Assembly (NCBI RefSeq): GCF_022581195.2
Contig: NC_061465.1
Span: 4,280,501-4,344,500, forward strand
Direction of reading: 5' to 3'
DNA from: Helicoverpa zea
Lineage: Eukaryota; Arthropoda; Insecta; Lepidoptera; Noctuidae
Length of the DNA: 64,000 nucleotides
Of the stretch, positions 24,001-38,100 are shown in pieces. A program made the translations under genes and the position numbers. The notes beneath the pieces are model-generated. The model had not been told where the DNA came from and searched no databases. It worked only from the letters and a program-made list of their open reading frames with translations. How positions within the stretch are numbered: position 1 is the first letter of the stretch; each line of letters opens with the position of its first letter.

Positions 24001-24597
24001 AATGCTTTTATATGATTTTGTAGTTGTTTGTGTAGTGTGCAATTATATTTATGTAACATACTTTATACTAAAAATAGTGATGTCAAATTATTTGGTCTGT
24101 AAAACCAGTTTTTATAATCTACCTGTACCCTCAACCAGCTCAGAAAAAAGGATGCAAATAAAATATCGCTGGTGACATTTAAAGTATTAAGACCATTTTT
24201 TACTTAAAGTCTTACGTGACAAACAGTGTTTTGCTATTAATTAAGTTATCTTTGTAACTACAAATATCGTGTTATATTGTAAAGGTCAGCTTCAGCACTT
24301 AAATAGAGTTGTTTTCAGTAAACCACACTGTGGTCCACAAAAGGTTGCGAGATGCGATATTTGTTTTAAATATGAGTGGGATATAATGCAAAAATTCTCT
24401 TTGAAATTAATCCTGAATTTGTGCTTAAAATATAACAAAGTGTTTGCTTTTTTGCTGTAAAACCACCAACCATCGAAGTATATTCGAGAGTTTCGCAAAA
24501 AAAACAACAGGTCAAGGAAAGTTGGTTAGTAGACGGATAAAAAATGTTACCTAGTTATTGTTATATACCAGAAATCAGATATATAGCTTAGATACTA
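21067..24597. other. non-coding stretch
   Basis: Long AT-rich region without a supportable gene. At 22019-22041 there is a small CGTCG-type tandem run. At about 23740-23830 a segment with partly self-complementary TTCCGAACACCCGCTTTTCGG could be a decayed element. Confidence 0.4.
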
Positions 24598-24770
24598 TTT
24601 TTTTTAACGCCATCAAAAATCATCAAATGATCCCTCCTGCTGTGGGTTAGCAGCGGTGAGGGAGTGTCAGACTCTTACTGGCTAAAAACCGTCGTGTTCC
24701 GTCGTAGGCCTTTTATGTACCAGGGCCGCGGTAGGTAACTCTTTCGAACAATCCCGCAGCCCCGGCAGGC
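24598..24770 (+). repeat. family-A interspersed repeat (reference copy)
   Basis: A T-run then AACGCCATCAAAAATCATC, centre GGTTAGCAGCGGTGAGGGAG, and end ATCCCGCAGCCCCGGCAGG. It is the most complete of the four or five copies in the window. Confidence 0.7.
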
Positions 24771-27700
24771 CTTGATCCGTACTTTAGTACTCGAATTAAT
24801 TTCCCCAATTTATTGTCAAGTGCACATCAATAGTTCTTCTAACCACATGTTAAATACAAGTAGGTACTTAAATAGCTTATTGTTTAGATTAGATAATAGT
24901 TTACATTATTTAATTCAATATTTAGACAACGTTGCGTAGTAAATGTTTGCACAAAGATAACAAAGAGCATTTATTATGTTTAATGTACTTTCAGAAACCT
25001 GTTTACTTAGGAGAATATACAATTTATTAATGGCTTTTGTTTATCATGATATTTAAATGAACTTAGAGTCATACCCGAATATAGTGATAGGTAAGATGAC
25101 TATTATCTAGTAGCTATTTTCCTGCGGTATCTAGAGGTAAAACTTAGGATAAAAATATAACCTGTATTACTCGGCAATAGCTTTTCAGCGGCGAAAATTG
25201 TAATCTTTGTTAAATGTTATACATATAATGTTAATCTTTGTTAAAATCTTTGTATTAATTTTAGAAACTACAAATATTGGTGAAGATAGATATGTACTCA
25301 AAAGCATATATTGAAGTAAGGATAACATTGCAATACCTCAATAACTTAACAGTTTGTACAAGCGATTTTACTTAGTTACGATTATACTTCTCACATTCCT
25401 GCAAATAGTTCTCAGACAATTCTAATTCTTATGACAGTAGTAATAGGGACGAAAATACTGTGTATGTGTTAAGGGGTTTTGATCAATAATGTGTGGTGAT
25501 TGTAATGGAATGGCATCAGCATAGTAAATGAGAGAATTGACTGACTTGATACATGATTAGTTGTGTTGTGACGGATAGACGTATGTAGGTATTCTTGTCA
25601 CTTTATTGTTCTATAATGTCCTTATCCATTATTAATAAGATTTTTTTACTCTGTCTCTGTGTCACGCAGTCAGGCTTAAAATGGCTGCAGAAACTGAGAT
25701 TAGGCTTGAAATAGATCGTATCCTGGAGACTAACATAGGCTACTTTTTCCTAGGTTGATGGGAGAAGCTCCAGAAGGGAAACATTGAAAACGCTGATAGA
25801 ACGTAGTAATAAATTAAATACTCTAGTCGATTTTCAGAACCGAATTCAGTTACCTGGTTTTTAAGATACAACCATAAAAGTAAGTATGTTAGACAAACAT
25901 ACTCATTGAGCATTAGTTGGGATTTTCTATTTCTTGACTAATTAAACAATATTTAAGAAGTTGGAATAGTAAATAAGAATCTTAAAAAGTAAAGATAAAT
26001 AAATGCTCAACTACGAAGTTATCTATCTAATTTTGCGCATAGTTATCTATGGACTTGGTTTTTCTTTTTACACAAAAAACTGTTTTTTCCAATAAACATT
26101 TTTTCCATGTAGAATTACTTTGTAATAAACTGTTTTTCCTAAAGGGGTCGCAGATACTTCAGAAAATATGATTTGCTTGAATTTTGTTTGAAATGTAATC
26201 ATATTTTACTTTGTAATTTATTGCCGCTCAATGGTTCTTCCAGTCCATACTGTTAGGATTTATCATAAATCTCTTGTAAATTGATGTTTAGGAAGAGGTA
26301 TAGGTATCAACTTAAGTTCCTTTTTGAAAGGATTTTTCTATACAATATTATTCATAGATATAAACTAGAATTTAAAGCTAGTTTGATACTCAGGATAAAA
26401 GTAATTAATGGTTATGAATGCTAAAGCTCTAAATTGTATTTGTGATTCATTTAAATAATTAATTAATAATTTACTAATGACTATATACCTATAATATATA
26501 AAGTATTGTAGTATATATACATATATAAACATAACAAAATAAGGAACATGCTTAGCAGATTTCAATTTTAAAAAATGTTGACAAAAATAACAATACCAAA
26601 AAAAACTGACTATGTATAAAGTAAATATTCAAATAACTGAATTACGTAACTAGGTGATTTGTTCGGCACATGATCAAAGAAATATTCGAACACTTTTATA
26701 AACATCGCCTACAAGCCAACTCGACTGTGACCAAGTTAAATCGTTCAATACCGTAACAAATATGGATTTGCACTGATTCCTTACAAAAAAACTTGCTTAC
26801 ATCTACTTATGAAGTCTTGAAGCCGGCTTACTTGAGAAAGTTACTTAGTAACAGTCTTGAGTTTGTTAAGTACAAAGAAAATCGCTCAATGTTGAAGTGT
26901 AAAAATATCGCCTGCCAATCTCTGTAGGAATAAGAACGGCATTTTTTTATATTTGTTTTTAAATATACCTTTGTACATGGCTTATTTAAAATAAATAGAA
27001 CCTTATATTAATTACTACGTTCAAACAAACAAATGTATTTGGCCTTAAGTTTATTTAATACGTCCTCAAGTCTACGTACAGCCTGACCCTCAAATAAGGA
27101 AATATAACATGACACACCTTCACCTACTATAAACCACTATAAGGAAAAAAACATGACTCATTCACTGACCGATCGAATTCATTCACAAACATTTGACCCA
27201 ATCGTAATCGATGAGCAATCGACACAACTCGTGATTCGAGTAATCATCGAATAAACGCCATGATTATGCTAAACGGAATGTATTTGCTTAAGATAGGTAT
27301 TATATTTACAAAAGTTAACTGTTTCGGTTAGTAAGTCATTTCATATAACATATTTTTGGTTACCTTTAAAAAAAACAATCTGTATACTGAACATTTTTGC
27401 AGCCTGATTGCTGTCACGAACAATTTTAATTAGGTACCAAAGTATGTACTTGAATCCTCACACGGAATTTAAGAACTGAAAGACGATATAAATAGGAAAA
27501 AAGATATATCAGTAAGTCAATAGTGTAAGTCTGAAGATTTCATAACAGCGCAATCAAGATTGACTTTGAATTATTGAAATGCCATATAATTTCAGGTGCC
27601 TAAATCCTCTTACTCGCCAAACTTAGAAAATAAACCTGAAAATCATTCAGCAAAGCTGTAAAATCCAAACAATTACTTAACGAACTAATTTTACAGATAC

Positions 27701-30700
27701 GTAACTTCAGTTAGTTAAATGGCTCGTGGTATGTATAATGAAGTGAGTTTAACAGCGTGTGTAACTTACTAAGTGCGGTTCGGTTAGTGCAAATCGTGCA
27801 TCGATGCATACGAACTTAGTATGTACTTACGTATACAAGGTGTTGATTTGCATTTGTGCCATACTTCAGGAGGAGGACATAAAATACGTAAATAATCGAT
27901 TGGAATTACAGTAGACGGGAAATAGCTAATATGCACTGCTATTTTTGTCATTGTAATGTCGTAGTATTTCAGAAGTAATCCAATTTTATGAATTAAATTT
28001 ATGAATAATCGTTGCGTATGCTTTGTGTTTGCGTTTGTGTGAGGGCGCAGCACGGTTTTAAGGCCAGTAACACACGCGCCAAGTTTAAATACGGCTAGAT
28101 GACATTGACGGAATTCCGAAAATAAAATGGAAAAAAAAAAATACGTACCAATTTTTTTATTGATTTGGGTCGAGAATCATTAGCATAATTACGTCCTTGA
28201 ATATGGCACGGATGCAAATCAACAGCTTGTATAGGTAATTTATTAAATAGTGTGGAAAATGCTCTTGTTATGACTTGATTGTCTATGGGATATTGGGCTA
28301 CAAACTTCACTATAAAAGGTTTTTGTAGGTCTTTAAGTCATTTCGGACAACCGTGTTACTAAGTGGCAAATCCCCTATCGCCTAAAACCTATCGGGTTGC
28401 CGTGGTGATTGGGTTGATGTTGGCAGTTGTTTCATGTAAAAAACTGTTTCTAATATGATTAGGCTGGAAGCTGACCCTCACACACAAAATAGGCAGCTGA
28501 TGATTTAAGTAATTTATAACATCCAAGCTTAAGAGGATCTTAGTATCGAAACAAGATTACCTTAACGAAATTCTAAAGCTCTAATTTCCTTTTCACGAGA
28601 TAGGCTTTAGAGATAGGACCACGATAGGACTGATACGAATCAGGACCTGAATCCTCTCAATTGTGTGGCAACAACAATAGTGCCGGGGCTTGGGATGACA
28701 GGCAATAGTTCCGATCATGTAATACCATCGAAGTGTTTTGGCTAGGCTCGAGCAATAGATTGATTACTTCTTGTCAAGCTCCCACAGACTGTTTACACAA
28801 CCTCTTGGCGTGGGACGATAGACACCCGACGCTTATACAACAATGTTTTTCTTTCTCCTTAGGAGTCTGTTGCCTCTATAAATGGGTTTATAAGATCGGT
28901 CATTTTCTTGTCGACTTTTTAAATTATTTTGTGATATTGTGAGCCTATCAAAAATATAGTTTTTAAGTAGCTAATCGGCGATGATTATGATTTAAAAAAA
29001 TATGTAGGTAAAGCAGGATATACCTAGGTAGGTACTCTCTATTACTTTGGAAGCTTCGACTTCTACAAAAATGATTATCAACTTCGTTGCTAATTGAAAT
29101 AACGTCAACTCACTAATCTAGGACATTTTATTTTAGGTTTGCACAAAAAGTTCTACGTTTGCGATTTTGGGTTCACAGAACTCAGATTTTATCGTAATTT
29201 TTATCCGAAAATAAACAGGCTTATCAATCAATATGGCGCCGCACCTCGAAGTCTGTCACTTCGCTAACATACTCGTAAAAATTAGGAAACTTCAGCAAAT
29301 CCATCAAAGTTATTCAATAACATGTCATCGAGTACAAGAAAAAGTTTTTACATTATCAGTACATTATTTCGATACCGTACGTACCCAATTTTTAAGTGTA
29401 AATCCGAGGAGTATAGAGTTTTACTAAAACACAATTTAACTTATTAGAAAAAAAAACAGGCTAAATAAGGAATTAAGGATTCGGGTCGCGATAAAACAGT
29501 TAACATAGATTTTTCTCGACAAAACCCTAAACGGTTCTGTTTAGAGAATGTAAAGAGTCGAGATTTTTTACTCTTGCTAGGTTTAATTTGTCAACGTTAC
29601 AAGCCATGTTACACTAGCAGCGCTGTTCACGTTATCTTTCAAAATACTGGTCACATTTTTTGAGTATTTTAGAAAACTACCGAGCACAGCTATTCGATAC
29701 GGATGATCTATGCTCAGCGCTGTAGCACCAAACTGTTGTTCGACTGAAACAAATGCTCGATCGAATTCCAAAAAGTTTGTATATACGAGAACATAAACTT
29801 TTTTTCCAGGCTTCATTCGTCATTGTGTACATCAAGTTATTCTATTGAGCGAGATACCTGGATGTTTCATCAGCAACTTCCAGACTCCGGGCTGCTTTGT
29901 GAAAGTTTCTAACTGCCTAGAAAACGATTTCGGCCGACCCGAATCGAATGTGTCATCACGACGTGTCTTTCTATAAGAGTCGACCAGCAATAACTTTTCC
30001 CTCCTTCCTTACTTAAACTAAACTATCAAGGTTCTACATAGGTTTACACCCAGTATATAGGTCTTGGTCATTCCGCATAAGGGTCGGAATGCACCAACCA
30101 CTACACCACACGTGCTACCCATTAGAATTCACAACGATGTTCAAAATCCGTGCGTGTATCCAAGGCCTTATTTGAATATCCTGTTTTAGGTTTTCCTGTA
30201 CAAGTTGAAATTACATTCGCAGTATAGAAAACTTTGTGATTAGATGCCACGAAACAAATCAAATGTTTTTGTAGTTTTATTAGGTAGTTTTTGTTATCCA
30301 ATATCTCGGGCATGGTTCATAAATTATCCAATTATTTTAGTAGAACTTTATTAACTCTTTGACGTTCTGTGTTTCGCCTACCTATACCTACTAAATGATA
30401 ATATTACTGAATATGTTTGGCTTAACCGCTTATAATTCACTAACCTTGTCTGCTAACTAGTCTGTAGCCTAAATACCCCAGAGGTTAAAGGGTTATATCA
30501 AAACTATTACGGATAACATTGCTCTACAGTTTGTAATTAATATCAGTTTAGCAAATTAGAGTTGCGTTGTAAGCAAGCCCGATGTCGGAAAATCCGGCGT
30601 GCGGGGTTTTGCGTGAATCAGATTTATACAGCCAACTAATATTTTATGTACACATATAACATCTTCCTATTTTGCTGGATGGAGTAGCCATCATGAAAAT

Positions 30701-31119
30701 GAACCCTGACCTGTGATAGCGGGAGTGAGTTTCACAGACTAAAACCCACCCTATGCCTATGTTTTCTTGGGTCCTTTTTATACCTACAGTAGCCACGAAA
30801 ACTCTTTCATGCAATCTCACAGCCTATGAGTACCAAAAATAATTGTATATACGGTGTATTTGGTAGTTTAAATAATAACAAACTTAACGTGCGTACGAAC
30901 TAGTTACTTTGTAAGAATTTGAAATAAAAAACCTTTGGGTACGAAACGTACTGTAATAAAATAGTACACAAATCCGATGCAATGATCTTCACGTTCTGGG
31001 TAACTCCATGTTTTAGGAGTTTTTATTGCCATAACACAAAGAAAGACAGAGCAATCAGATTGGCTGTGTACACATCACATCTATCTACAGATACCTAATA
31101 CCTCTATAAAAGAGTAACC
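24771..31119. other. long non-coding stretch
   Basis: AT-rich, no supportable gene. It contains a decayed SINE B fragment (about 28390-28500), a decayed family-F fragment (about 25650-25803) and a decayed family-A fragment (about 30690-30825). A 78-codon minus-strand ORF at 29583-29816 has no recognisable domain. Confidence 0.4.
28390..28500 (+). repeat. SINE B fragment, strongly diverged
   Basis: It contains TATCGGGTTGCCGTGG, GGCAGTTG and AGGCTGGAAGCTGACCC in the SINE B order, with losses. Confidence 0.5.
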
Positions 31120-31249
31120 ATGGAGTTTCTTGCCCGTTCTTCTCCATAGGAAGCTACTTTTGGAATGGGCAACTAAAATCAAACTTATTTTTATTTTTGA
31201 CGTTCATAAGTGCTTGTAAAGATGAAATAAATGATTTGACTTTGACTTT
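31120..31249 (+). mobile_element. LINE 3'-end fragment with TTTGAC-type tail
   Basis: The segment TGGAGTTTCTTGCCCGTTCT through CATAAGTGCTTGTAAAGATG to AATGATTTGACTTTGACTTT resembles the 3' end of common lepidopteran LINEs that finish in TTTGAC-like repeats. Only the non-coding end is present, which fits 5' truncation. Identification is from memory of the motif. Confidence 0.5.
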
Positions 31250-34200
31250 TCAAATAGCTTAGAAGTTTGTTTAATTGACTTAATCCCAGGACTTACCGGT
31301 CCAGTTAAGAAAAACCCTACAATCTTTTTCCGCATTACGTAAATATTTAAGTAAGTAAGTAGTTTTTCTTTTTATATTCCATTAGTATGTTAATAGTTTT
31401 AAAGTAGGTATTATTTATTCTTTTTAGTTGATTGACAAAACAGTCCTGTTTTTTTAACTTTTTTGATTGACTAAATAAGCACTTATTCGTTCTGGTGGAA
31501 TTGCTTCAACGGTTCGTTGCATTAATATGTGGGTTGATGTAAGATTGAACGTTTGTAGGCAGCCTTTACTGTGCTCAACCGAACGGTAATATCAATAGAA
31601 AGCAATGGTGTATTCATGAATTCTGTTTACTTTAGTACCCATAAAGGATAATTAATTAGATTGTGGGAAATTATTACTAAAATCACCTAGTAATTTGTGG
31701 TCTATTTTTTATTTCTCAAAGTCATGCTCTTTTCTCTAAATTCCGCAATATTTATGCATCAAAACATATTCCACGAATTTGCTAATTAGGTACTTAGGTA
31801 AGTAAAGTCAGTCAAGGTAAGTTGGTCATTACATATTAAATACTTAATAAGGTGATTCCAATTGAATTAATTGTTTAACTTTGAAAAGTATAATTTTGAA
31901 TGCAAAAACAGATTACGTAAAAGAATCGGTTTGAATCAATGAAGTTTTTATTACATTTCAATTTAATTGGCGGTGACTGAAGTACCCTCTCTTTTTATGG
32001 CCTTTTTAAATAACCCAATCAGTGGTCACAATTATTTCAATAAGGGGACCCTAAATGGTGTATGGAAAATGAGATAACACAATTTGATTCGTTGCTAAGC
32101 ATCGCTGGACTGTGGACACTCGAATGGATGGCTAACCGACAATTATACCTAATTGGTATCATTGGTGGGGCAGAGGACCAATGCGGGCATTTTACACTGA
32201 CTTTTACAGTTTGTATTGTATGTCTCAACAGTGTGTTGTTTACGTTTTTAATCTTTTATAATTTTGATCGGCCTTTAGATCACCTATTTTTTGTTACGCG
32301 GAAACGACGCTGCCTTATATAATAATACTCGTAATTTCGTTTATTTTGTAGCAATCATGTTTTTCAAACTACAAGTTATTTTCGTTCTTTTCCACGAAAA
32401 ATCTATAAGACAGAGTTGACTGAAATAGTTTTCTATAGAAAATATTATTTTCCTTTTCATGGAATCGGTTATTCTCTTCTTGGCGAAACTAACTATTTAG
32501 TTAAATACGGAATTATTGCCAACGTGAGTTTCATGTAAGTAAACTTCAATACAACGTCATTGAGGGTAAATATTTGAATGAAACTGTATAAATATAAATG
32601 TAATTCTATAAGCTGTCGATACGATGAAACGATAAGGTTCGAGAAATAACATTCCTTTGGCTTCATAAATTCGGAAATCTGTAGGTAAATTAAATATCGA
32701 ATAATATAATAAAATAATTCATTATAAGTCCTATGTGGAAATTCTATCTAAGTATGCGGTATTTTTTTTTTCACAATCTCATTGCATATACTTTTTCCTT
32801 TTATATGCATTTAATATAAATAGAAATTATTGCATACAAATATAAGCTTGTAAGTGTCAAAACGGTTACCTTATGCAAAGGTATAAACATTCGGGTCAAT
32901 GAACTGTGGCGTTTAAGGAATAAGTGGACCTAGTATGGAAATCCATTCATTAAGCCAACGGGAAAACCTCGCTGTGGTTTGGCTCATTATATTTCTCGGT
33001 ATGAATACTAGTAAAGATTCTACATCCAAATATCGTATTTTTCTAAGATTTTTCCAGAACTCGTAAGTTCGTATTTCTTGGGCATTAAGTAGGTACAAAT
33101 CATTTTCTATTTAATCATTATTGTTATACTAGCTGCTGCCCGCAACTTCGTCTGCGTGGGCAATATAGAATAGTCAAAATACTACTTATCCCGTAGGTGC
33201 ATTCTTTCACGTGACAGTATAATTAGGATTAGCACTTAGCAGTCGCATAGATTCATTGAACAAGGTTGTGTTGTGGATGTGACCATTTATCTAAACAAAA
33301 GAAGTAAAGTTTGTGACGTTGTGAATATCTCTGGATCTAGTTATTGTTATATTCTTTGCTTTCAGTAGAATATCTACTTAAAGCAAAAGCCATTGAAGGC
33401 CATTAACACTTATTAAAACTTAATGAGACTAAGTCATTATAATTGCTAAATACCAAGAATGCAACAAAACAAAATGCATCTACAAACCAACCACGACGAA
33501 GCAGGAATTACTTGTAAAGTTATGCAAATTAACGATGTCTGTATTAAAAACAATACCTTAGTTCTGAGTCACGCTCGAAGAAAATGATGTCCTTGTATAT
33601 TATCGTGGAAAGTGAGCCACACACGATGTGACCAAACAAGGGTTCAGTGAATTTATACTTAATGCTTTTAAAAGGTGAAATAAACGGCCAACTGTTTTGA
33701 TATCAAACGTGCCTATGTTTACGATATCATGCTTCCTAGCCAGTAGCTGCGAACTGCAACCGACACGCGAATAGCAACTCTATTGTTAAGGCAATACGAT
33801 TCAATATGAAGTTAAAAGAATTTCAAGATATTGAAACAGTGTTAACGATGTAAGGCTTTTGTTGCGTTATTGCTACGCAAAATATTGTATGATTACGCGA
33901 CTTCAGTTACCTACAAAGAATGAAGACAATACTATTTATTATCTAGTGTTTTTCTACGTCATTGTTATCAGTTATCAAAACTTACAACGCTACCTGTCTA
34001 TCTAAATATTTATTTTAATTAACAGGGTTCAAGTTCAAGTAACTGAGCAATAAAGTTAAGTTAGTCATCACGAAATACTGTGAAAAAAAAATACCCAAGC
34101 GGACCTCAATAAAGTGAACAGAGGTATATTATTCAATAATGCGCATACTACAGTGTTAGTCATTGCTTGAATGCCTGGGACGAGACACGGTTCGTCGGCA

Positions 34201-34969
34201 ATTCATGCACAACGTGACAGATAGCGATAACAATAACGTACAATCGATTCCAACAGCAATTAAGTTACAATTGCAGTATTTAAAGAAGTCATTGATTAAC
34301 TTGTTAAGGTTATTAACAGACTTTAAAAATGGAGGTTCTCAGTTTTAATGTATGTACGTATGTTTGAGCGCAATTATGCTATGTTTGGCTGAACCGATTT
34401 AGACGTGGTTTTCAGCATAATATTTGCATAGACATAGGACAGGGTTTTAAGCATACTATTGAAGACGGTTTTTTTTATTGATAAAAGATTTTCTAGAAGT
34501 TATTATTTCTCGATCCGTAAAAAATGTACGCGAATAAACCTTAAATTTCATTGATTTTAAATGAAATAATTGATTCAACACTTCCCTCGGCCTTTATAAT
34601 AACAAAAAATTTTTGAAAGATCCACATTTTACAACTCAAAAATTATTTCCTGCTTTATTCTTGCGATTTAACTTCATAATTTTTAAAAGAGAAACTGATC
34701 TCCAGTAAAAAAAAAAATCAAATTGATTCGAGCCTCCAGGCGGTTCTTAAAAGGTTTGGAAAATAAAAACGCTGCCTGCTTTTCTTACGCAAAAATATAA
34801 AGAAAGAAAATTTTCTTAAACAACACCACCATTAAATTAAACTCTTTACATAATATTATGACTCTATGAAAACTTGTTGTTTTATCCACAAAATACTGAT
34901 CGAAAGTCTCCAATCTTGAACTTAGGACTTTGCTAAAAAAACTTTTGACATTTAAATTAGTTACGTCTT
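31250..34969. other. non-coding stretch
   Basis: AT-rich. A complement-strand family-F end fragment begins near 33130 (CTAGCTGCTGCCCGCAACTT), and a related fragment lies near 34340-34480. An 87-codon ORF at 32062-32322 (+) has hydrophobic segments but no family I recognise. Confidence 0.4.
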
Positions 34970-35146
34970 TACGGGTAGTCAGAAGCCAGTAAGTCTAACC
35001 AAAAGGTATCGGGTTGCCCGGGTAACTGGGTTGAGGAGGTCAGATAGGCAGTCGCTTCTTGTAAAGCACTGGTACTCAGCTGAATCCGGTTAGACTGGAA
35101 GCCGACCCCAACATAGTTGGGAAAAGGCTCGGAGGATGATGATGGA
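34970..35146 (+). repeat. SINE B copy, 5'-truncated
   Basis: It runs from ACGGGTAGTCAGAAGCCAGT to GGCTCGGAGGATGATGATGG, with the ATG-type tail well preserved. It is close in sequence to 13091 and 40726. Confidence 0.8.
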
Positions 35147-38100
35147 AAACGGCACAAGTGACTCAAAGTCAGTCCGGTTTATCTGAACTTAATTAAGTAT
35201 TATGAATAAACATTTCGATGAATCACATACGCTTCTAATATTGTATTAATGTGCCTTGATTTAATTTAACATCACAATTTATTTATAGACGTTTCTCTTA
35301 AGCACGAGTTGTTTTGCGTCAACAGTGTTCAATATTTATTTATGGGTACGAAAATAATGTTTAAGTTATTTCGAAGAAAAAACAACTTACAGCCGTTATT
35401 TCTTTATCTTAGCTAAATTCAAATAATATTTCCGGGGTACTAGGCCAAATGATCTTAAAAAAACGAATAAAGTGCTAACAATATACAGTGGTACGATAAC
35501 CCTCGGTGTCAAATATAACATTTATCATTTAACGTATACTGAGTTGAGCAAATAAGATGCCATTTGTCGTAATTAGTCACACAATTTATATCATTATAAG
35601 GTCTTAACCTTGAGTGAGCTATGCGCTTTGTTGCATACTTCTAGTGGCTACCATAATTGAATTATTGTTTATGCATCTGATAACTTCGCCTTAAATAGAA
35701 TTTCTTCGCGGCAGGTTCTCTATATTTAGAGGAATACGTGTGGCCTGGACGTTGAAACGGCCCGGTAGACAAATTTGTCGACAAACTGATTGACATATGA
35801 TGTTTTCTATTTGATTCACTGTAGGGTTGTCACGTTAAGTGAAAGCTGCATCATTTTTTTTTGTTGGGGTTCCGTTTTCCATGTTTTTTATAAAGAGCTT
35901 CTATCAGATAACTGGGATAAATAACCACAGTCTACGTTTAATTATCACCATCTCTGACGTTCTCTTTTCCCACAAATCGTCGCCAAACCGTGCCTGTTTT
36001 AATTACTTAATTTTTCGCAAAAATAGGTGATGGATGAGTCGAAAATTTTTCAGTATCATTAATTTTGTTATCCAATCTTTTGTAGGCAAAGTGAAGTAAT
36101 TAAGTATCCCTTATCATGAACGGTTGATGTAACAGCTGATTGCTATCACACCATTAATTGTGGCGAAGTAATTAATGATGCGGGCTCGGTTTAAATTATT
36201 GGAGAAAAACAAGCGTAAAGTGAAAATATTATGAAAGCCTATACGAGTGGCAAAACGTTACTGTACTCATGCTGTATTTTTTGTGTTACTAGCTAATACA
36301 TTTTGCGCATCTGGCTAAACTTACCCTTCTTTGAGAAATTGGCTGTTTAAGACTGATGGAATTATTCTAGTCGGACTAGTAGTTCCCGAGATCAGCGCGT
36401 ATGAAGAAGCAAACAAACTTCAGTTTTATAAGACTAGGCTTGTAAATCTCTGTTTTTAATCACTTCGACTGTGTTTTTTGTAGGAATTAAATACAATTTT
36501 TAATAAAGAAAAGAGCCAATTTTCTTTGACATCATACCTACCTATGTAGGTACATTAGTACCTACAGATTACTTAATAGTTGCTACGTATGTTAACATTA
36601 GTTCTGAATACGAATATCATAGAGCCCTATTTCCCATCTGTTTATTTATGGATTAGAAGAAATTTATTATTTCCTGCAGTTATATATATATCCGTATCAG
36701 TTAACTAGAAATATATGTAGGTACCTAATACGAGTTTGTACAATATTTGTAATATCGCTTAACATTTTCATGAGTAAATGATTTAAACCATGGACGGAAA
36801 ACCATGATATTTTGTTTATGCTTTTACCTTTTATAATTATTTAAGTTGCTTTATTTTTATCTGACAACTTTGACGAAATGGTACCTACACATACACATGC
36901 TTGAATTTTTATTATGTACTTTATTTATGTCTTTTATGTAATTCGCTAATGAAGTTTTAAGTTCTTTCCTTTTTAAATTGAGATGAAAGGAAACGTCAAT
37001 CAATATGTTATCGGTACGCGTGGGAATATTTGCAGCTGTTATTGAGAACACCTGATTTCTGTAGTACAAGGGGGTCAATAAACTTGCCAGTACAAATCAA
37101 CTCATTTTTTATATACCTATATTATACTATCTATACTAATGTAATAAGAGGAAACCCTTTTTATTTGTTTGCACCCCAGAAGGCTCCAAAAATATTATAT
37201 AAAAAAATATTTTATTTTTGGGTAGCTAAACTATTCCCAAGTAATATATTATATATATGTACAGGCAGTAGTGTCCACGGGTCGCGGCTGAAATCGTGGC
37301 AAAACCCCTAGTCTCATGTAAAGAGCGGTATAATTGCTCTTTGATTGCAATGCTTATAAAACTTTATTTCATTCCAATTGGCTTAACCGCAAACTATGAA
37401 AGTTTCACAACAGAGTTACAAGCGTATTTGAAAATTAGTGAGGATTATTGCACATGTGGACTTCTGCAGAAATTATAAACTGAAAATATTTATGAGTCCA
37501 ATTTTCATAAAACCGTAGTTTCTGCATTGTTGCTAAGCTAGTGTGTGCTCTGGGGATTATTAACACTCTCATTAGAATTAAGTGGTTTGATCACTTTGCT
37601 GCGCCACGTGCAATATCCAGATGTAATGGCCTTTCACACAGAACAACGATACGCTGCGAGATTTTATTCGCGTGCTGCTATTTTAATGTGCAAACATATT
37701 TCGTTTAATTGATAGATTGTATAAAGTATTGCAGTCAAGCTCGTAATATTTAAACGTTATTCACTTGCACACAAATGTTCTACATAAGAATGGTGCGTTT
37801 GTAGTTATTTTAAATAAACTTTTCTAATTAAAAAAAAAAAGACACTGGCTCTTGTAATACAGGTAATACACCTAGCACAGGAGTCAGGGCTTCACTATTC
37901 TTGTAAACGCCTTATTATGTCAATAAAGATTTATTTATTATTTATTTATTTATTATTTAATTAGTGGCGGCCAACTTCAATAAAAGATTATACTTTGTAG
38001 GTACGCATTTTATGTTCAATGGTGCAAATTTTACCATTGTATTGAAACGGTTAAAGTCGTCGTTGTCGTTGCCACAAAATCTAGTGTGGAATTATCCTTA

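Noticed and set aside
29583..29816. 78-codon minus-strand ORF starting MKPGKKVYVLVYTNF
   Set aside because: No domain recognised and no flanking splice sites that extend it. Could be an exon or a decayed element, but unsupported.
32062..32322. 87-codon ORF with hydrophobic segments, possible small membrane protein
   Set aside because: No family recognised, no splice or promoter support, and the length is within chance for a window this size. An overlapping ORF exists on the other strand.
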